Source: Bacteroidota bacterium
Lineage (GTDB): Bacteria; Bacteroidota; Bacteroidia; Bacteroidales; GCA-2748055
DNA length: 8,942 nt
Direction: 5' to 3'
Assembly (NCBI GenBank): GCA_030592605.1
Contig: JAUVIT010000048.1
Location: forward strand, 1-8,942
Shown: positions 1-7,607 of the stretch, piece after piece
Layout: every line of letters begins with the position of its first letter
How positions within the stretch are numbered: position 1 is the stretch's first letter
Made by a program: the position numbers and the translations under genes
Notes under the pieces: generated by a model
Told to the model about the DNA's origin: nothing
Database searches by the model: none
What the model saw: only the letters and a program-made list of their open reading frames with translations

Positions 1-87
1 ATTTGGTTTTTCATTGTTGCTTTAGTAAATCCAAATAGCATGCCAAACTATGACATTGCATATCAGAAGGGTTTTTCCTTCCTTTAG
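1..87 (+). CDS. Possible C-terminal tail of an upstream gene (partial, weak)
   Basis: Reading frame 1 is open from the first base for 28 codons and stops with TAG at 85-87; the other two plus-strand frames close sooner. The peptide begins with a hydrophobic stretch (IWFFIVALV) followed by a polar tail (NPNSMPNYDIAYQKGFSFL), which would suit the end of a membrane protein. I recognise no family. The stretch is AT-rich compared with the sure genes, so it may simply be intergenic DNA that happens to stay open. Too little is visible to say more. Confidence 0.22.
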   Translation: MWFFIVALVNPNSMPNYDIAYQKGFSFL

Positions 88-144
88 CCAAATTAACTAA
101 AAACTAAAGCCGTGAACCGGCTACATGCCACATTTTATTCACCG

Positions 145-178
145 TTTCTGAAGCTTCCCCATAGTTTTCGTATCTTTG
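145..178 (+). promoter_or_regulatory. Probable Bacteroidota-type promoter of thrS
   Basis: TATCTTTG at 171-178 matches the Bacteroidota housekeeping -7 consensus TAnnTTTG at every fixed position. About 20 nt upstream lies TTTCTG (145-150), a partial match to the TTTG-like -33 element. Transcription would begin roughly at 183-188, giving a leader of only about 20 nt before the ATG at 205. That leader is too short for a tRNA-mimicking operator like that of E. coli thrS. The position also argues against the GTG start at 112, which would lie upstream of the promoter. The rest of 88-170 is AT-rich spacer with only a 5-bp hairpin (108-122). Confidence 0.6.
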
Positions 179-204
179 CGCTGTTTTTTAAAAAAGATTA
201 TTCA

Positions 205-2163
205 ATGATTAACATCACTTTTCCCGACGGATCGGTACGGCAATTTGAGCATGGTGTGTCGGGACTGGATATAGCCAGGAGCCTGAGCAACAGTCTGGCC
301 CGCGAAGTACTCTCTGTCAATGTGAATGACGAATTATGGGATCTGAACCGCCCCATCCAGGAAGATGCTTCCATTAAACTCAACAAATTTGATGATCCCG
401 ATGGGAAGCACGCCTTCTGGCACTCATCGGCCCACCTGATGGCCGAAGCCATCGAGTCGCTCTACCCGGGCACTAAATTTGGTATTGGACCGGCCATTGA
501 AAACGGATTCTACTACGATGTGGATCCTGGCGATGAGGTAGTGATTACTGATGGCGACCTGAGTAAGATTGAGAAAAAAATGAAGGATTTGGCTTCCCAA
601 AAAGAGGGCTATACCAGAAAAGAGGTAAGCAAGGAAGAGGCCATGCAATTCTTTGGTGATAAGGGTGATGAGTACAAAACCGAACTGATCAGTGAATTGG
701 AAGATGGTACCATCACCTTCTACCACCAGGGAAATTTCACAGATCTATGCAGGGGACCACACCTGGCCGACACCTCCCCCATCAAGGCCATCAAATTGCT
801 AAGTGTGGCTGGTGCTTACTGGAGGGGAGATGAAAAACGGAAACAGCTGACCCGGATCTATGGGATTAGCTTCCCCAAAGCAAAGATGCTGGAGGAGCAC
901 CTGGAGCTCCTTGAACAGGCCAAATTGAGGGACCACAGGAAACTGGGCAGGGAACTGGAGCTTTTCACTTTTTCACAAAGGGTGGGGCCCGGACTACCGC
1001 TCTGGTTACCTAAAGGAGCCCAGCTGAGGGAACGGCTGGAAAACTTCCTGAAGAAGGTACAGCGCGATACCGGATACGAACCGGTAATCACTCCGCATAT
1101 TGGTCAAAAAGAATTATGGGTGACCTCCGGACACTATGCCAAATACGGAAAAGACAGCTTTCAGCCCATCACTACACCCCAGGAGGGTGAAGAGTTTCTG
1201 CTGAAGCCTATGAACTGTCCCGCCCATTGCGAGATATACAAATCCAAACCCCGTTCTTACAAGGAACTACCTGTTCGTCTTGCCGAATTTGGAACTGTTT
1301 ACCGCTACGAACAGAGTGGAGAGCTTCATGGACTCACACGTGTACGTGGATTTACACAGGACGATGCACATATCTTCTGCCGTCCGGATCAGTTGAAGGA
1401 AGAATTCCTGAAGGTGATTGATATCATTTTATATATATTTAAGACTTTGGACTTCAATGACTTTGTCACCCAGGTCTCACTCAGAGATCCAGACGACAAA
1501 GAGAAGTATATCGGTAGTGATGAGAACTGGGAGAAAGCCGAACAGGCCATCGTCGAAGCAGTGGAAGCCAAAGGCATGGAAAATGTGGTGGTAAAATATG
1601 GCGAAGCCGCATTCTACGGACCCAAACTGGATTTCATGGTGAAAGATGCCCTTGGAAGAAAGTGGCAGCTTGGAACCATCCAGGTGGACTACAACCTGCC
1701 TGAGCGTTTTGAACTGGAGTATATTGGTGCTGATAATCAGAAACATCAGCCGGTGATGATCCACCGTGCACCCTTCGGTTCAATGGAGCGATTTGTGGCC
1801 GTATTGATCGAACATACAGCCGGGAAATTCCCCCTCTGGCTCACGCCCGATCAGGCTGTGATTCTGCCCATTAGCGAAAAATTCCACGATTATGCGGAAA
1901 AAGTTTCAAAGTTCCTTAAAAATTGCGATATTCGCACCCTGATTGACGAGCGGAGTGAAAAGATAGGTAAAAAGATCAGGGATAGCGAGTTAAAGCGAAT
2001 TCCATATCTGCTTATCATAGGCGAAAAGGAGCAGGAAAACGGAACTGTCTCCGTTCGAAGACAGGGAGAAGGTGATAGAGGAGAGATGAAACTTGAGGAA
2101 TTTGCGAAATTTATACAATCTGAAGTTGAAAATCAGTTGAAGGCAATTGAGACTAATATTTAA
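205..2163 (+). CDS. thrS: Threonine--tRNA ligase (ThrRS)
   Basis: Cytoplasmic class II aminoacyl-tRNA synthetase that charges tRNA-Thr and removes misattached serine. The 652-residue protein has the full bacterial architecture. A TGS domain begins at residue 1 ([14 protein letters not shown]). The editing domain has the HxxxH motif at H73/H77 and C182/H186 in DLCRGPH. The catalytic core has motif 2 around residues 367-391 and motif 3 around 519-530. The zinc ligands are C338 (MNCPAHC), H389 (DDAHIF) and H520 (IHRAPFGS). A C-terminal anticodon-binding domain starts near residue 550. The frame is open back to a GTG at 112, but the TGS homology begins at ATG 205 and a good promoter lies between them, so 205 is chosen. 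It is the first gene of thrS-infC-rpmI-rplT, with infC 22 nt downstream. No key residue is missing. Confidence 0.97.
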   Translation: MINITFPDGSVRQFEHGVSGLDIARSLSNSLAREVLSVNVNDELWDLNRPIQEDASIKLNKFDDPDGKHAFWHSSAHLMAEAIESLYPGTKFGIGPAIENGFYYDVDPGDEVVITDGDLSKIEKKMKDLASQKEGYTRKEVSKEEAMQFFGDKGDEYKTELISELEDGTITFYHQGNFTDLCRGPHLADTSPIKAIKLLSVAGAYWRGDEKRKQLTRIYGISFPKAKMLEEHLELLEQAKLRDHRKLGRELELFTFSQRVGPGLPLWLPKGAQLRERLENFLKKVQRDTGYEPVITPHIGQKELWVTSGHYAKYGKDSFQPITTPQEGEEFLLKPMNCPAHCEIYKSKPRSYKELPVRLAEFGTVYRYEQSGELHGLTRVRGFTQDDAHIFCRPDQLKEEFLKVIDIILYIFKTLDFNDFVTQVSLRDPDDKEKYIGSDENWEKAEQAIVEAVEAKGMENVVVKYGEAAFYGPKLDFMVKDALGRKWQLGTIQVDYNLPERFELEYIGADNQKHQPVMIHRAPFGSMERFVAVLIEHTAGKFPLWLTPDQAVILPISEKFHDYAEKVSKFLKNCDIRTLIDERSEKIGKKIRDSELKRIPYLLIIGEKEQENGTVSVRRQGEGDRGEMKLEEFAKFIQSEVENQLKAIETNI

Positions 2164-2171
2164 CTAAATAT

Positions 2172-2178
2172 AGGAGGA
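2172..2178 (+). promoter_or_regulatory. Strong Shine-Dalgarno sequence of infC
   Basis: AGGAGGA lies 7 nt upstream of the proposed ATA start at 2186, which is ideal SD spacing. No other gene in the window has a comparable site: rpmI, rplT, lepB2 and thrS are preceded by A-rich sequence without a clear SD motif. This helps fix the infC start, because it serves no other start codon nearby. Confidence 0.75.
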
Positions 2179-2185
2179 ACTAGTC

Positions 2186-2758
2186 ATAGCAGGACCAAGT
2201 CATTATCGAAGACGTAATAACGATAACCGCAATAAGGACAGGATTGCTTTTAAAACCAATCAACAGATCCGTGCCACATCAGTTCGCCTTGTTGGAGAGA
2301 ACATTGAAACTCCAGGGGTAGTCACAATAGCTGAAGCCCTGAAGATTGCTGATTTGCTCGATCTCGACCTGGTGGAGATTTCGCCAAAGGCAGATCCGCC
2401 TGTTTGCAGGGCCGTCGACTATCAGAAGTTTCTTTACCAGCAAAAGAAGAAACAGAAGGAGATGAAATCCAAAGCTACCAAGATAGTGGTGAAGGAGATC
2501 AGGTTCGGACCCAATACAGATGAACATGACTATAGTTTTAAACTGAAGCATGCTCACAAATTTCTTGCAGATGGTGCAAAGCTGAAGGCTTTTGTATTTT
2601 TCAAAGGAAGGTCCATTTTGTATAAGGAGAAAGGTGAGATCCTGTTGTTAAAGCTCGCCCAGGACCTTGAGGAAGTTGGGAAAGTTGAACAGCTCCCCAA
2701 ACTTGAAGGGAAGAGGATGACCATGTTTATGGCTCCTAAAGTAGTGAAAAAGAAATAG
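2186..2758 (+). CDS. infC: Translation initiation factor IF-3, non-canonical ATA start
   Basis: IF3 binds the 30S subunit, prevents premature 50S joining and proofreads start codon and initiator tRNA. The reading gives 190 residues: a basic Asn/Arg-rich N-terminal extension (about 1-20), the IF3 N-domain (about 23-90, with [13 protein letters not shown] at 62-74 and DYQKFLY at 78-84), a lysine-rich linker, and the C-domain (about 95-185, including VKEIRFGP and KAFVFFKGR). The frame holds no ATG, GTG or TTG between the stop at 2171-2173 and TTG 2354, which lies inside the N-domain. The conserved protein therefore needs a rare start. ATA 2186, 7 nt after AGGAGGA, gives an N-terminus (M)AGPSHYRRR that, as I recall, resembles Bacteroidota IF3 proteins. 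Other possible starts, ATT 2243 or ATC 2267, lack an SD. E. coli infC uses AUU and is autoregulated through it; the same logic is inferred here. Confidence 0.9.
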   Translation: MAGPSHYRRRNNDNRNKDRIAFKTNQQIRATSVRLVGENIETPGVVTIAEALKIADLLDLDLVEISPKADPPVCRAVDYQKFLYQQKKKQKEMKSKATKIVVKEIRFGPNTDEHDYSFKLKHAHKFLADGAKLKAFVFFKGRSILYKEKGEILLLKLAQDLEEVGKVEQLPKLEGKRMTMFMAPKVVKKK

Positions 2759-2784
2759 TTATATTATAGATAAAGATAGGAATA

Positions 2785-2982
2785 ATGCCAAAAATGAAGA
2801 CGAATCCGGGAGCAAAGAAGAGATTCAAACTCACCGGAACCGGTAAAATCAAGAGGAAACATGCTTTCAAGAGTCATATTCTTACCAAGAAGTCAAAGAA
2901 GCGTAAGCGGAACCTGACCTATTTTGGACAAGTACATAAGGCTGATGAGAACAATATCAAGCGCCTGCTTGCTATGAAGTAA
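2785..2982 (+). CDS. rpmI: 50S ribosomal protein bL35
   Basis: This is a small, very basic protein of the large ribosomal subunit. The 65 residues match the family length. They show the bL35 pattern: [31 protein letters not shown] at the N-terminus, a Lys/Arg-rich centre, and the closing ...[10 protein letters not shown]. The gene starts 26 nt after infC and is the third gene of the cluster. Its start is preceded by an A/T-rich stretch with only a weak GATAGGA element, typical of Bacteroidota initiation sites. A longer than usual gap (95 nt) separates it from rplT. Confidence 0.96.
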   Translation: MPKMKTNPGAKKRFKLTGTGKIKRKHAFKSHILTKKSKKRKRNLTYFGQVHKADENNIKRLLAMK

Positions 2983-3020
2983 GAACTAACTTTTGATTAG
3001 AGGTAAACTAGTTTAAACCA

Positions 3021-3061
3021 GGATGTGGAGCCAGAAAGCGTCGAAACGACCGCCTGCATCC
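3021..3061 (+). promoter_or_regulatory. Extended hairpin in the rplT leader, candidate uL20 autoregulatory site
   Basis: The outer stem pairs 3021-3028 (GGATGTGG) with 3054-3061 (CCTGCATCC minus its first C), 8 pairs including two G-U. A one-sided internal loop at 3029-3037 (AGCCAGAAA) follows. The inner stem pairs 3038-3043 (GCGTCG) with 3047-3053 (CGACCGC) with one bulged C, closed by AAA at 3044-3046. The structure ends 16 nt before the rplT ATG, and no run of T follows, so it is not a terminator. uL20 is known to repress its own operon by binding mRNA that mimics 23S rRNA in E. coli, and leader elements exist in Bacillota. That this hairpin does the same is inference. Confidence 0.45.
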
Positions 3062-3077
3062 AAAAAGTGAAAAAGAA

Positions 3078-3422
3078 ATGCCAAGAGTAAACAATGCTGT
3101 CGCAGCAAGACAGAAGAGAAAAAAAGTGATGAAGCAGACCAAAGGGTACTTTGGTCGTCGAAAAAATGTCTGGACGGTTTCCAAGAATGCCTATGAGAAA
3201 GGTCTCTCCTACGCTTACCGCGACCGTCGTAAGAAGAAAGCCGAATTCAGGGCACTCTGGATCCAAAGGATCAATGCAGCTGTACGCGAATACGATATGT
3301 CCTATTCAGAATTTATGGGCAAACTGAGTAAAGCGGACATCGAAATTAACCGAAAAGTACTTGCCGATCTTGCTATGAACGATCCAAAGGCCTTTGAAGC
3401 CATCGTGAAGAAAGTTCAGTAA
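3078..3422 (+). CDS. rplT: 50S ribosomal protein uL20 (bL20)
   Basis: This is an RNA-binding protein needed for early large-subunit assembly. The 114 residues match the family. The N-terminal basic extension ([30 protein letters not shown]) contacts 23S rRNA. The globular domain is recognisable from [33 protein letters not shown] to [18 protein letters not shown]. The start is preceded by an A-rich run with no SD. It is the last gene of the cluster and is followed within 30 nt by an intrinsic terminator. In other bacteria uL20 also acts as the translational repressor of rpmI/rplT, which makes the structured 95-nt leader in front of it noteworthy. Confidence 0.97.
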   Translation: MPRVNNAVAARQKRKKVMKQTKGYFGRRKNVWTVSKNAYEKGLSYAYRDRRKKKAEFRALWIQRINAAVREYDMSYSEFMGKLSKADIEINRKVLADLAMNDPKAFEAIVKKVQ

Positions 3423-3445
3423 GACCTGATCAATATCTCATTATA

Positions 3446-3480
3446 AGGCTGCTCCTGATCATGGGAGCAGCTTTTTTTTT
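3446..3480 (+). terminator. Rho-independent terminator after rplT
   Basis: GCTGCTCC (3448-3455) pairs perfectly with GGAGCAGC (3464-3471) across an 8-nt loop (3456-3463), and nine T follow at 3472-3480. The stem can extend by a few A-T/G-T pairs into the T run. It closes the thrS-infC-rpmI-rplT unit. It ends only 11 nt before the dapB ATG, so dapB expression must come from read-through or from a start point within or just after it. Confidence 0.88.
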
Positions 3481-3491
3481 AACTTGTTCAT

Positions 3492-4223
3492 ATGAATTTT
3501 GCATTGATCGGATATGGGAAAATGGGCAAAACCATTGAAGCCCTGGGAAAAATGCAGGGGCACTGCTTCCCTGTAATCATTGATGAACACAATCATGATC
3601 AGCTGAATTCCGCCACTTTAAAGGGGATTGATGCAGCCATCGAATTCTCAACTCCCACTACGGCTCCCGGCAATATCAGGGCATGTATAAATATTGGTGT
3701 ACCGGTGGTAACAGGAACAACAGGATGGAATGAGGATCTCTCTGAGATAGAAGCCTATTGCAAGGAGAAAGAAGGCTCCCTATTTTACTCCAGTAATTTC
3801 TCTGTTGGGGTCAATATCCTCTTTGCACTGAACCGGAAGCTGGCTGAAATCATGGATCAGTTTCCTGAGTATAAAGTCTCCATAAACGAAGTGCATCATG
3901 TGCATAAAAAGGATGCTCCCAGTGGAACTGCCATTAGCCTGGCTCAACAAATCCTGGAGGTGAACAGGCAGATCAGCAGCTGGCATTTAAAGGAGGGTAA
4001 TGATCCTGGAAAGGCGGCGGCTACTCAGCTTCCCATTGAGGCCATCCGGAAGGGTGAGATCAAGGGTCAACACAGTATTATTTATGAATCACCTTTGGAC
4101 TCCATCACGCTCAGTCACGATGCACATACCAGGGATGCTTTTGCAGCAGGAGCACTATTGGCTGCAGCATTTATTAAAAACAAGATTGGTGTTTTTGGAA
4201 TGCAGGATCTTTTAAAATTTTAA
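3492..4223 (+). CDS. dapB: 4-hydroxy-tetrahydrodipicolinate reductase
   Basis: Cytoplasmic NAD(P)H-dependent enzyme making tetrahydrodipicolinate in the diaminopimelate/lysine pathway, which supplies peptidoglycan precursors. The 243 residues are shorter than E. coli DapB (about 270) but, as I recall, normal for Bacteroidota. Visible features are the Rossmann glycine motif GYGKMG at 7-12, acidic D31/E32 after the second strand, the VTGTTGW loop at 73-79, SSNFSVGVN at 100-108, and the catalytic/substrate-binding signature EVHHVHKKDAPSGTA at 133-147 (H135, H136, K140). The conserved ending GVFGMQDLL is present. It starts 11 nt past the rplT terminator with no SD and stops 5 nt before lepB1, so it appears to lead a dapB-lepB-lepB-wbqC operon. 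Confidence 0.95.
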   Translation: MNFALIGYGKMGKTIEALGKMQGHCFPVIIDEHNHDQLNSATLKGIDAAIEFSTPTTAPGNIRACINIGVPVVTGTTGWNEDLSEIEAYCKEKEGSLFYSSNFSVGVNILFALNRKLAEIMDQFPEYKVSINEVHHVHKKDAPSGTAISLAQQILEVNRQISSWHLKEGNDPGKAAATQLPIEAIRKGEIKGQHSIIYESPLDSITLSHDAHTRDAFAAGALLAAAFIKNKIGVFGMQDLLKF

Positions 4224-4228
4224 AGGGA

Positions 4229-5548
4229 ATGGAACGCATAGCATGGAGGTATTATGCCTTTTTCCTTTCAGGGCTCTTCTGGTCCATGCTGGTTATCTGG
4301 ATAGGTCTTTACTTCCTGCTTCCGCTTAACCTGATACTCTTCGATATTTTTCTTACCCGAAAGTTCGACTGGACCCTTAGGAGATATGGACTGCCAAGAC
4401 ACCTGCAATCGTTTCTCGAATGGCTTTCGGTTGTCCTGCTTGCTCTGATCTGCTCCTTCACGATCAAAGTCCTGTTATTGGAAACCTATAAGATCCCCAC
4501 CCCTTCCATGGAGGAAACCCTCCTGGCAGGAGATTATATCTTTGTCAGCAAACTGGCCTATGGTCCCAGACTCCCCGAAACCCCGCTGGCCATCCCCTTC
4601 TACCATAACAAACTCCCTTCCGGCAAAAAATCCTACTCAGAGAAACTTAAGATGCCGCATAAGCGGCTGAAGGGCTACTCCCGGGTGAAGCGAGGGGATA
4701 TCATTGTTTTCAATTTCCCGGAAGGCGATACCATGGTTGTCCAGTATCCGGGACAGAACTACTACTCTCTTGTAAGACAGTATGGAAGGGACTACATTTT
4801 ATCAGAATTTGAGATCATCACCCATCCGGTGGACAAAAGGGAGAACTACATCAAAAGGTGCATTGCTCTGCCAGGTGACACCCTGCTCATCTCCGAAGGA
4901 AAGGTCCGGATAAATGGTGCTTTAAGGACCGAACTGCCTCATCAGAAATTCAAGTACTATGTTACCACCAGGGGCCTACCCCTGCCTGATGCCCTGCTCG
5001 ATTCGTTAAATATCCTTAAATCTGCGGTCACATACAATCCGATCAATTCCCTTCACGTTTTATATCTGGCTATGGAAAATGTTGAATCATTGAGATCTTT
5101 CCCCCAGGTGAGAAGCATCAGCAGATATACGGAACCCACCCTTTCCTTCCAGAACCAGGAGATATATCCACACAATAATCAGTACCGGTGGACAGGTGAT
5201 AATTTTGGTCCGCTTCAGATACCAGGACGAGGAGATACCATCCAGATAAACCAGCTGAATCTGCCAATATACCAGCGCATTATAGATATTTATGAACAGA
5301 ATGACCTGAAGGTATATGATGGACTGATCCATATCAACGGGACACCGGCCAGTTCCTATGTCTTCAAGATGGATTACTACTTTGTGATGGGCGACAACCA
5401 CCACAACTCGGCCGATTCCAGGTACTGGGGATTTGTACCGGAGGATCACCTCCTTGGCAAAGCAGTTGTGGTTTGGTTCTCCATCAAACCCGACACTCCC
5501 TTCATTGGTGGTTTAAGAAAAGAACGTATCTTTAGGTCCATAAAATAA
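4229..5548 (+). CDS. lepB: Signal peptidase I, first of two tandem paralogues (LepB1)
   Basis: Inner-membrane serine protease that removes signal peptides from exported proteins. The 439 residues include hydrophobic segments near 10-42 and 64-86, then the periplasmic catalytic domain. Box B is [12 protein letters not shown] with catalytic S93; box C is [12 protein letters not shown] (153-164); box D is [12 protein letters not shown] with the general base K209; box E is [21 protein letters not shown] starting at M387. The Ser-Lys and Lys-box E distances (116 and 179 residues) far exceed those of E. coli LepB, reflecting inserted sequence as in other Bacteroidota enzymes. It starts 5 nt after dapB and ends 8 nt before lepB2. 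All catalytic residues are intact, so it should be active. Confidence 0.94.
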   Translation: MERIAWRYYAFFLSGLFWSMLVIWIGLYFLLPLNLILFDIFLTRKFDWTLRRYGLPRHLQSFLEWLSVVLLALICSFTIKVLLLETYKIPTPSMEETLLAGDYIFVSKLAYGPRLPETPLAIPFYHNKLPSGKKSYSEKLKMPHKRLKGYSRVKRGDIIVFNFPEGDTMVVQYPGQNYYSLVRQYGRDYILSEFEIITHPVDKRENYIKRCIALPGDTLLISEGKVRINGALRTELPHQKFKYYVTTRGLPLPDALLDSLNILKSAVTYNPINSLHVLYLAMENVESLRSFPQVRSISRYTEPTLSFQNQEIYPHNNQYRWTGDNFGPLQIPGRGDTIQINQLNLPIYQRIIDIYEQNDLKVYDGLIHINGTPASSYVFKMDYYFVMGDNHHNSADSRYWGFVPEDHLLGKAVVVWFSIKPDTPFIGGLRKERIFRSIK

Positions 5549-5556
5549 AAAGCGTA

Positions 5557-6972
5557 ATGAACATCAGTAAATTATTGAACCACAAATACTTCAAGTTCGG
5601 AATTGCCGTCTTTATCTACATTCTTTTTGTGATCTGGTTAAAGAATTATTGGTTCCTGCTCGGGATACCCGTGGTGTACGATATCTATGTGAGTAAAAAG
5701 GTCAATTGGTCGTTCTGGAAAAGCAGGAAAAAAAAGAACAATGTTATTGTTGAATGGCTAGATGCACTTATTTTTGCAGTAGTTGCGGTATCACTCATCA
5801 ATATCTTCCTTTTTCAAAACTACAAAATTCCAACCCCCTCCATGGAGGGTAGTTTGCTGGTTGGCGATCACCTCTACGTGAGCAAGACAGCTTATGGACC
5901 CCGAACACCCAACACTCCCCTGGCGATTCCTTTCCTTCCCAATACCGTACTGGGAGGGAACTCATACCTGGAATGGATTGAGCGTCCCTATAAACGTTTG
6001 AAAGGATTTAGCACTGTTAAGAGAGATGATATTGTTGTCTTCAATTTCCCCGCTTCAGATACAGTGGCCCTGGAGAAATCGGATCATAAGTTGTATGCCA
6101 GGGGTAATTTTGATTATTTCGACCTGGTTCGTGACGAGTCTCACAACTTGATGCTGGCAGACCAGGCCCGTAACAATCGCACTCGCCCCATGGGGGTATA
6201 CGAAGATTATGTGCGCCAGCAGATTGCTGAAAAATATGATGTGGAGACCAGGCCGGTGGACAGACGCGATAACTACATCAAGCGCTGTGTGGCCATTGCC
6301 GGCGAGACCCTGGAGGTAATGAACAATGAGGTGTATGTAAATGGAGAAAAGCAGAAAGCCTTTGAGGGAATCCAGCGCTGGTACCGGGTACGGACCAATG
6401 GAACCCCTATCAATCCACGTTCCCTGGAACCATATGGAATTGGACGTGACGCTGCAGATGTAAGGAACAATCCCAACTATACCTTCCCCACGAGCGGTGC
6501 GAATGCTGAAAAAATCCGCACCCTCCCGGGCATTGTCAGTGTTGAGCCCATCAACCTGTTTACCGAGGGACAATACGACCGGGATATCTTTCCACACGAT
6601 GAACGCTACTCCTGGAACCTGGAGTACTTTGGTCCGCTCACCATTCCGGAAAAGGGAATGAGTGTGGATATCAATATGGAGACCCTGCCGCTCTACAGGC
6701 GAATCATTGAAGCCTACGAGGGTAATGACCTGGAGGTAAAAGACAGCCAGGTGTATATCAACGGCAAGGTGGTTTCCTCCTACACCTTCCAGATGAACTA
6801 CTATTTTATGATGGGAGATAACCGACACAATTCGGCCGACTCCAGATTCTGGGGCTTTGTTCCGGAGGATCACGTGATTGGAAAACCCCGTCTGATCTGG
6901 CTCAGTATGGATAAAGAGTATGGTGGAATCCGCTGGAACAGGATGTTCCGCATTGTCAGGGCCAGCAGGTAG
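5557..6972 (+). CDS. lepB: Signal peptidase I, second of two tandem paralogues (LepB2)
   Basis: Inner-membrane signal peptidase of 471 residues, clearly homologous to LepB1 over its whole length. Hydrophobic segments lie near 14-42 and 68-86. Catalytic S95 is in [12 protein letters not shown] and general base K242 is in NYIKRC. Box [22 protein letters not shown], begins at M419. The Ser-Lys interval is 147 residues, 31 longer than in LepB1, because of an added stretch around 168-232. Two conserved boxes deviate: box C reads RDDIVVF (D157 in place of the usual Gly) and box D reads AIAGE (246-250) where LepB1 has ALPGD. The catalytic pair is intact, so it is probably active but perhaps with altered specificity. 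The gene lies 8 nt after lepB1 and 11 nt before wbqC. Confidence 0.94.
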   Translation: MNISKLLNHKYFKFGIAVFIYILFVIWLKNYWFLLGIPVVYDIYVSKKVNWSFWKSRKKKNNVIVEWLDALIFAVVAVSLINIFLFQNYKIPTPSMEGSLLVGDHLYVSKTAYGPRTPNTPLAIPFLPNTVLGGNSYLEWIERPYKRLKGFSTVKRDDIVVFNFPASDTVALEKSDHKLYARGNFDYFDLVRDESHNLMLADQARNNRTRPMGVYEDYVRQQIAEKYDVETRPVDRRDNYIKRCVAIAGETLEVMNNEVYVNGEKQKAFEGIQRWYRVRTNGTPINPRSLEPYGIGRDAADVRNNPNYTFPTSGANAEKIRTLPGIVSVEPINLFTEGQYDRDIFPHDERYSWNLEYFGPLTIPEKGMSVDINMETLPLYRRIIEAYEGNDLEVKDSQVYINGKVVSSYTFQMNYYFMMGDNRHNSADSRFWGFVPEDHVIGKPRLIWLSMDKEYGGIRWNRMFRIVRASR

Positions 6973-6983
6973 AGTCTAATCCC

Positions 6984-7607
6984 TTGATCTTCCCGGCTCT
7001 CTATAACGGACCCCTTAACTATTATGCCCGGCTGGTGAGGCAAAAAGAGCTTATCCTGGAGCAGTTTGACTCCTATTCCAAGCAAAGCTTCAGGAACCGC
7101 TGTATGATCATGGGGCCTAATGGGGTGATTTCCCTGTCCATACCAGTAATTCGGAAACGTGGAGAAAAAACTCTGCTTCGGGATATTAGGATTGATTACG
7201 ATTCAAACTGGAACAAGATTCACTGGCACAGCCTGGTAGCCTCCTACGCCTCCTCCCCTTTTTTTGAGTATCTGGCCGATGAACTACATCCCTTCTATGA
7301 AAAGAGCTTTGATTTTTTAATCGATCTGAATCAAGACCTGGTGGAGCACACCCTTGGTTTCCTGGGCTTGAATATCAAGGTAAATTGTTCAGATGCATTT
7401 ACTCCCATAAAGTCGGGGGACGATCCCAGGCATTTTATTCATCCTAAAAAGGACCAGACGGTCGCAGATCCTGGTTTCCTTTCAAAGGAATATCATCAGG
7501 TCTTCTCCGACCGCCTGGGCTTCCAGTCCAACCTGAGTATCCTCGATCTGATCTTTAACGAAGGTCCGGATGCTCTAGCTTATCTGCAAGCTTGCCTTAA
7601 AACTTAA
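6984..7607 (+). CDS. WbqC-like family protein, probable TTG start
   Basis: The 207-residue protein resembles the WbqC-like family, whose biochemical function is not established (the name comes from an O-antigen locus). Recognisable parts are the N-terminal YNGPLNYYARLV (7-18), QSFRNRCMIMGPNGVISLSIPV (34-55), and the C-terminal YHQVFSDRLGFQSNLSILDLIFNEGPDALAYL (170-201). No signal peptide or membrane segment is seen. The frame has no ATG or GTG between the in-frame stop at 6912 and the conserved start, so TTG 6984, 11 nt after lepB2, is the only standard codon that keeps the N-terminus. It ends the dapB-lepB-lepB-wbqC run, and its last 11 nt overlap the 3' end of the opposing porin gene. A link to envelope or polysaccharide metabolism is inference only. 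Confidence 0.82.
   Translation: MIFPALYNGPLNYYARLVRQKELILEQFDSYSKQSFRNRCMIMGPNGVISLSIPVIRKRGEKTLLRDIRIDYDSNWNKIHWHSLVASYASSPFFEYLADELHPFYEKSFDFLIDLNQDLVEHTLGFLGLNIKVNCSDAFTPIKSGDDPRHFIHPKKDQTVADPGFLSKEYHQVFSDRLGFQSNLSILDLIFNEGPDALAYLQACLKT
7597..7607. other. Tail-to-tail overlap of two convergent genes
   Basis: The wbqC stop TAA (7605-7607, plus) lies inside the minus-strand porin gene, whose own stop TAA occupies 7599-7597. The shared TTAAAACTTAA therefore encodes both termini. No terminator hairpin is evident between the genes, so transcripts from the two sides should run into each other unless terminated inside coding sequence. Confidence 0.9.

Noticed and set aside
66..122. Small hairpins GAAGG/CCTTC (66-81) and AGCCG/CGGCT (108-122) as terminators
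   Set aside because: Five-base-pair stems without a following T run on the plus strand; the T-rich flank of the second reads leftward, where no gene is seen to need it.
112..204. GTG start at 112 adding 31 residues to ThrRS
   Set aside because: The added residues lie before the conserved TGS domain start, and a good -7 element (171-178) places transcription initiation downstream of 112.
474..481. TAAATTTG inside thrS, a perfect match to the -7 consensus
   Set aside because: There is no -33 element about 20 nt upstream, and such 8-mers with two free positions arise by chance in coding sequence.
1417..1450. AT-rich patch with TATATATTTAAG in thrS as an internal promoter for infC
   Set aside because: The -7 match is incomplete, no -33 partner is evident, and the codons are ordinary for the hydrophobic stretch [13 protein letters not shown].
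2354..2758. Short IF3 starting at TTG 2354
   Set aside because: It would delete most of the N-domain, while the upstream codons translate into clear IF3 sequence and an SD-led ATA start is available.
3425..3461. Direct repeat CCTGATCA at 3425-3432 and 3454-3461
   Set aside because: It is short, the second copy is part of the terminator stem-loop, and no protein or element is known to me that would use it.
4499..5862. Repeated TCCATGGAGG in lepB1 and lepB2
   Set aside because: It encodes the same catalytic PSME segment in two paralogues, so it reflects homology rather than a regulatory repeat.
6055..6873. 272-codon minus-strand open frame antisense to lepB2, with a similar one antisense to lepB1 (5087-5449)
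   Set aside because: The two antisense products resemble each other only because they mirror homologous lepB regions in the same relative frame; they show no domain and have no supporting start signals.
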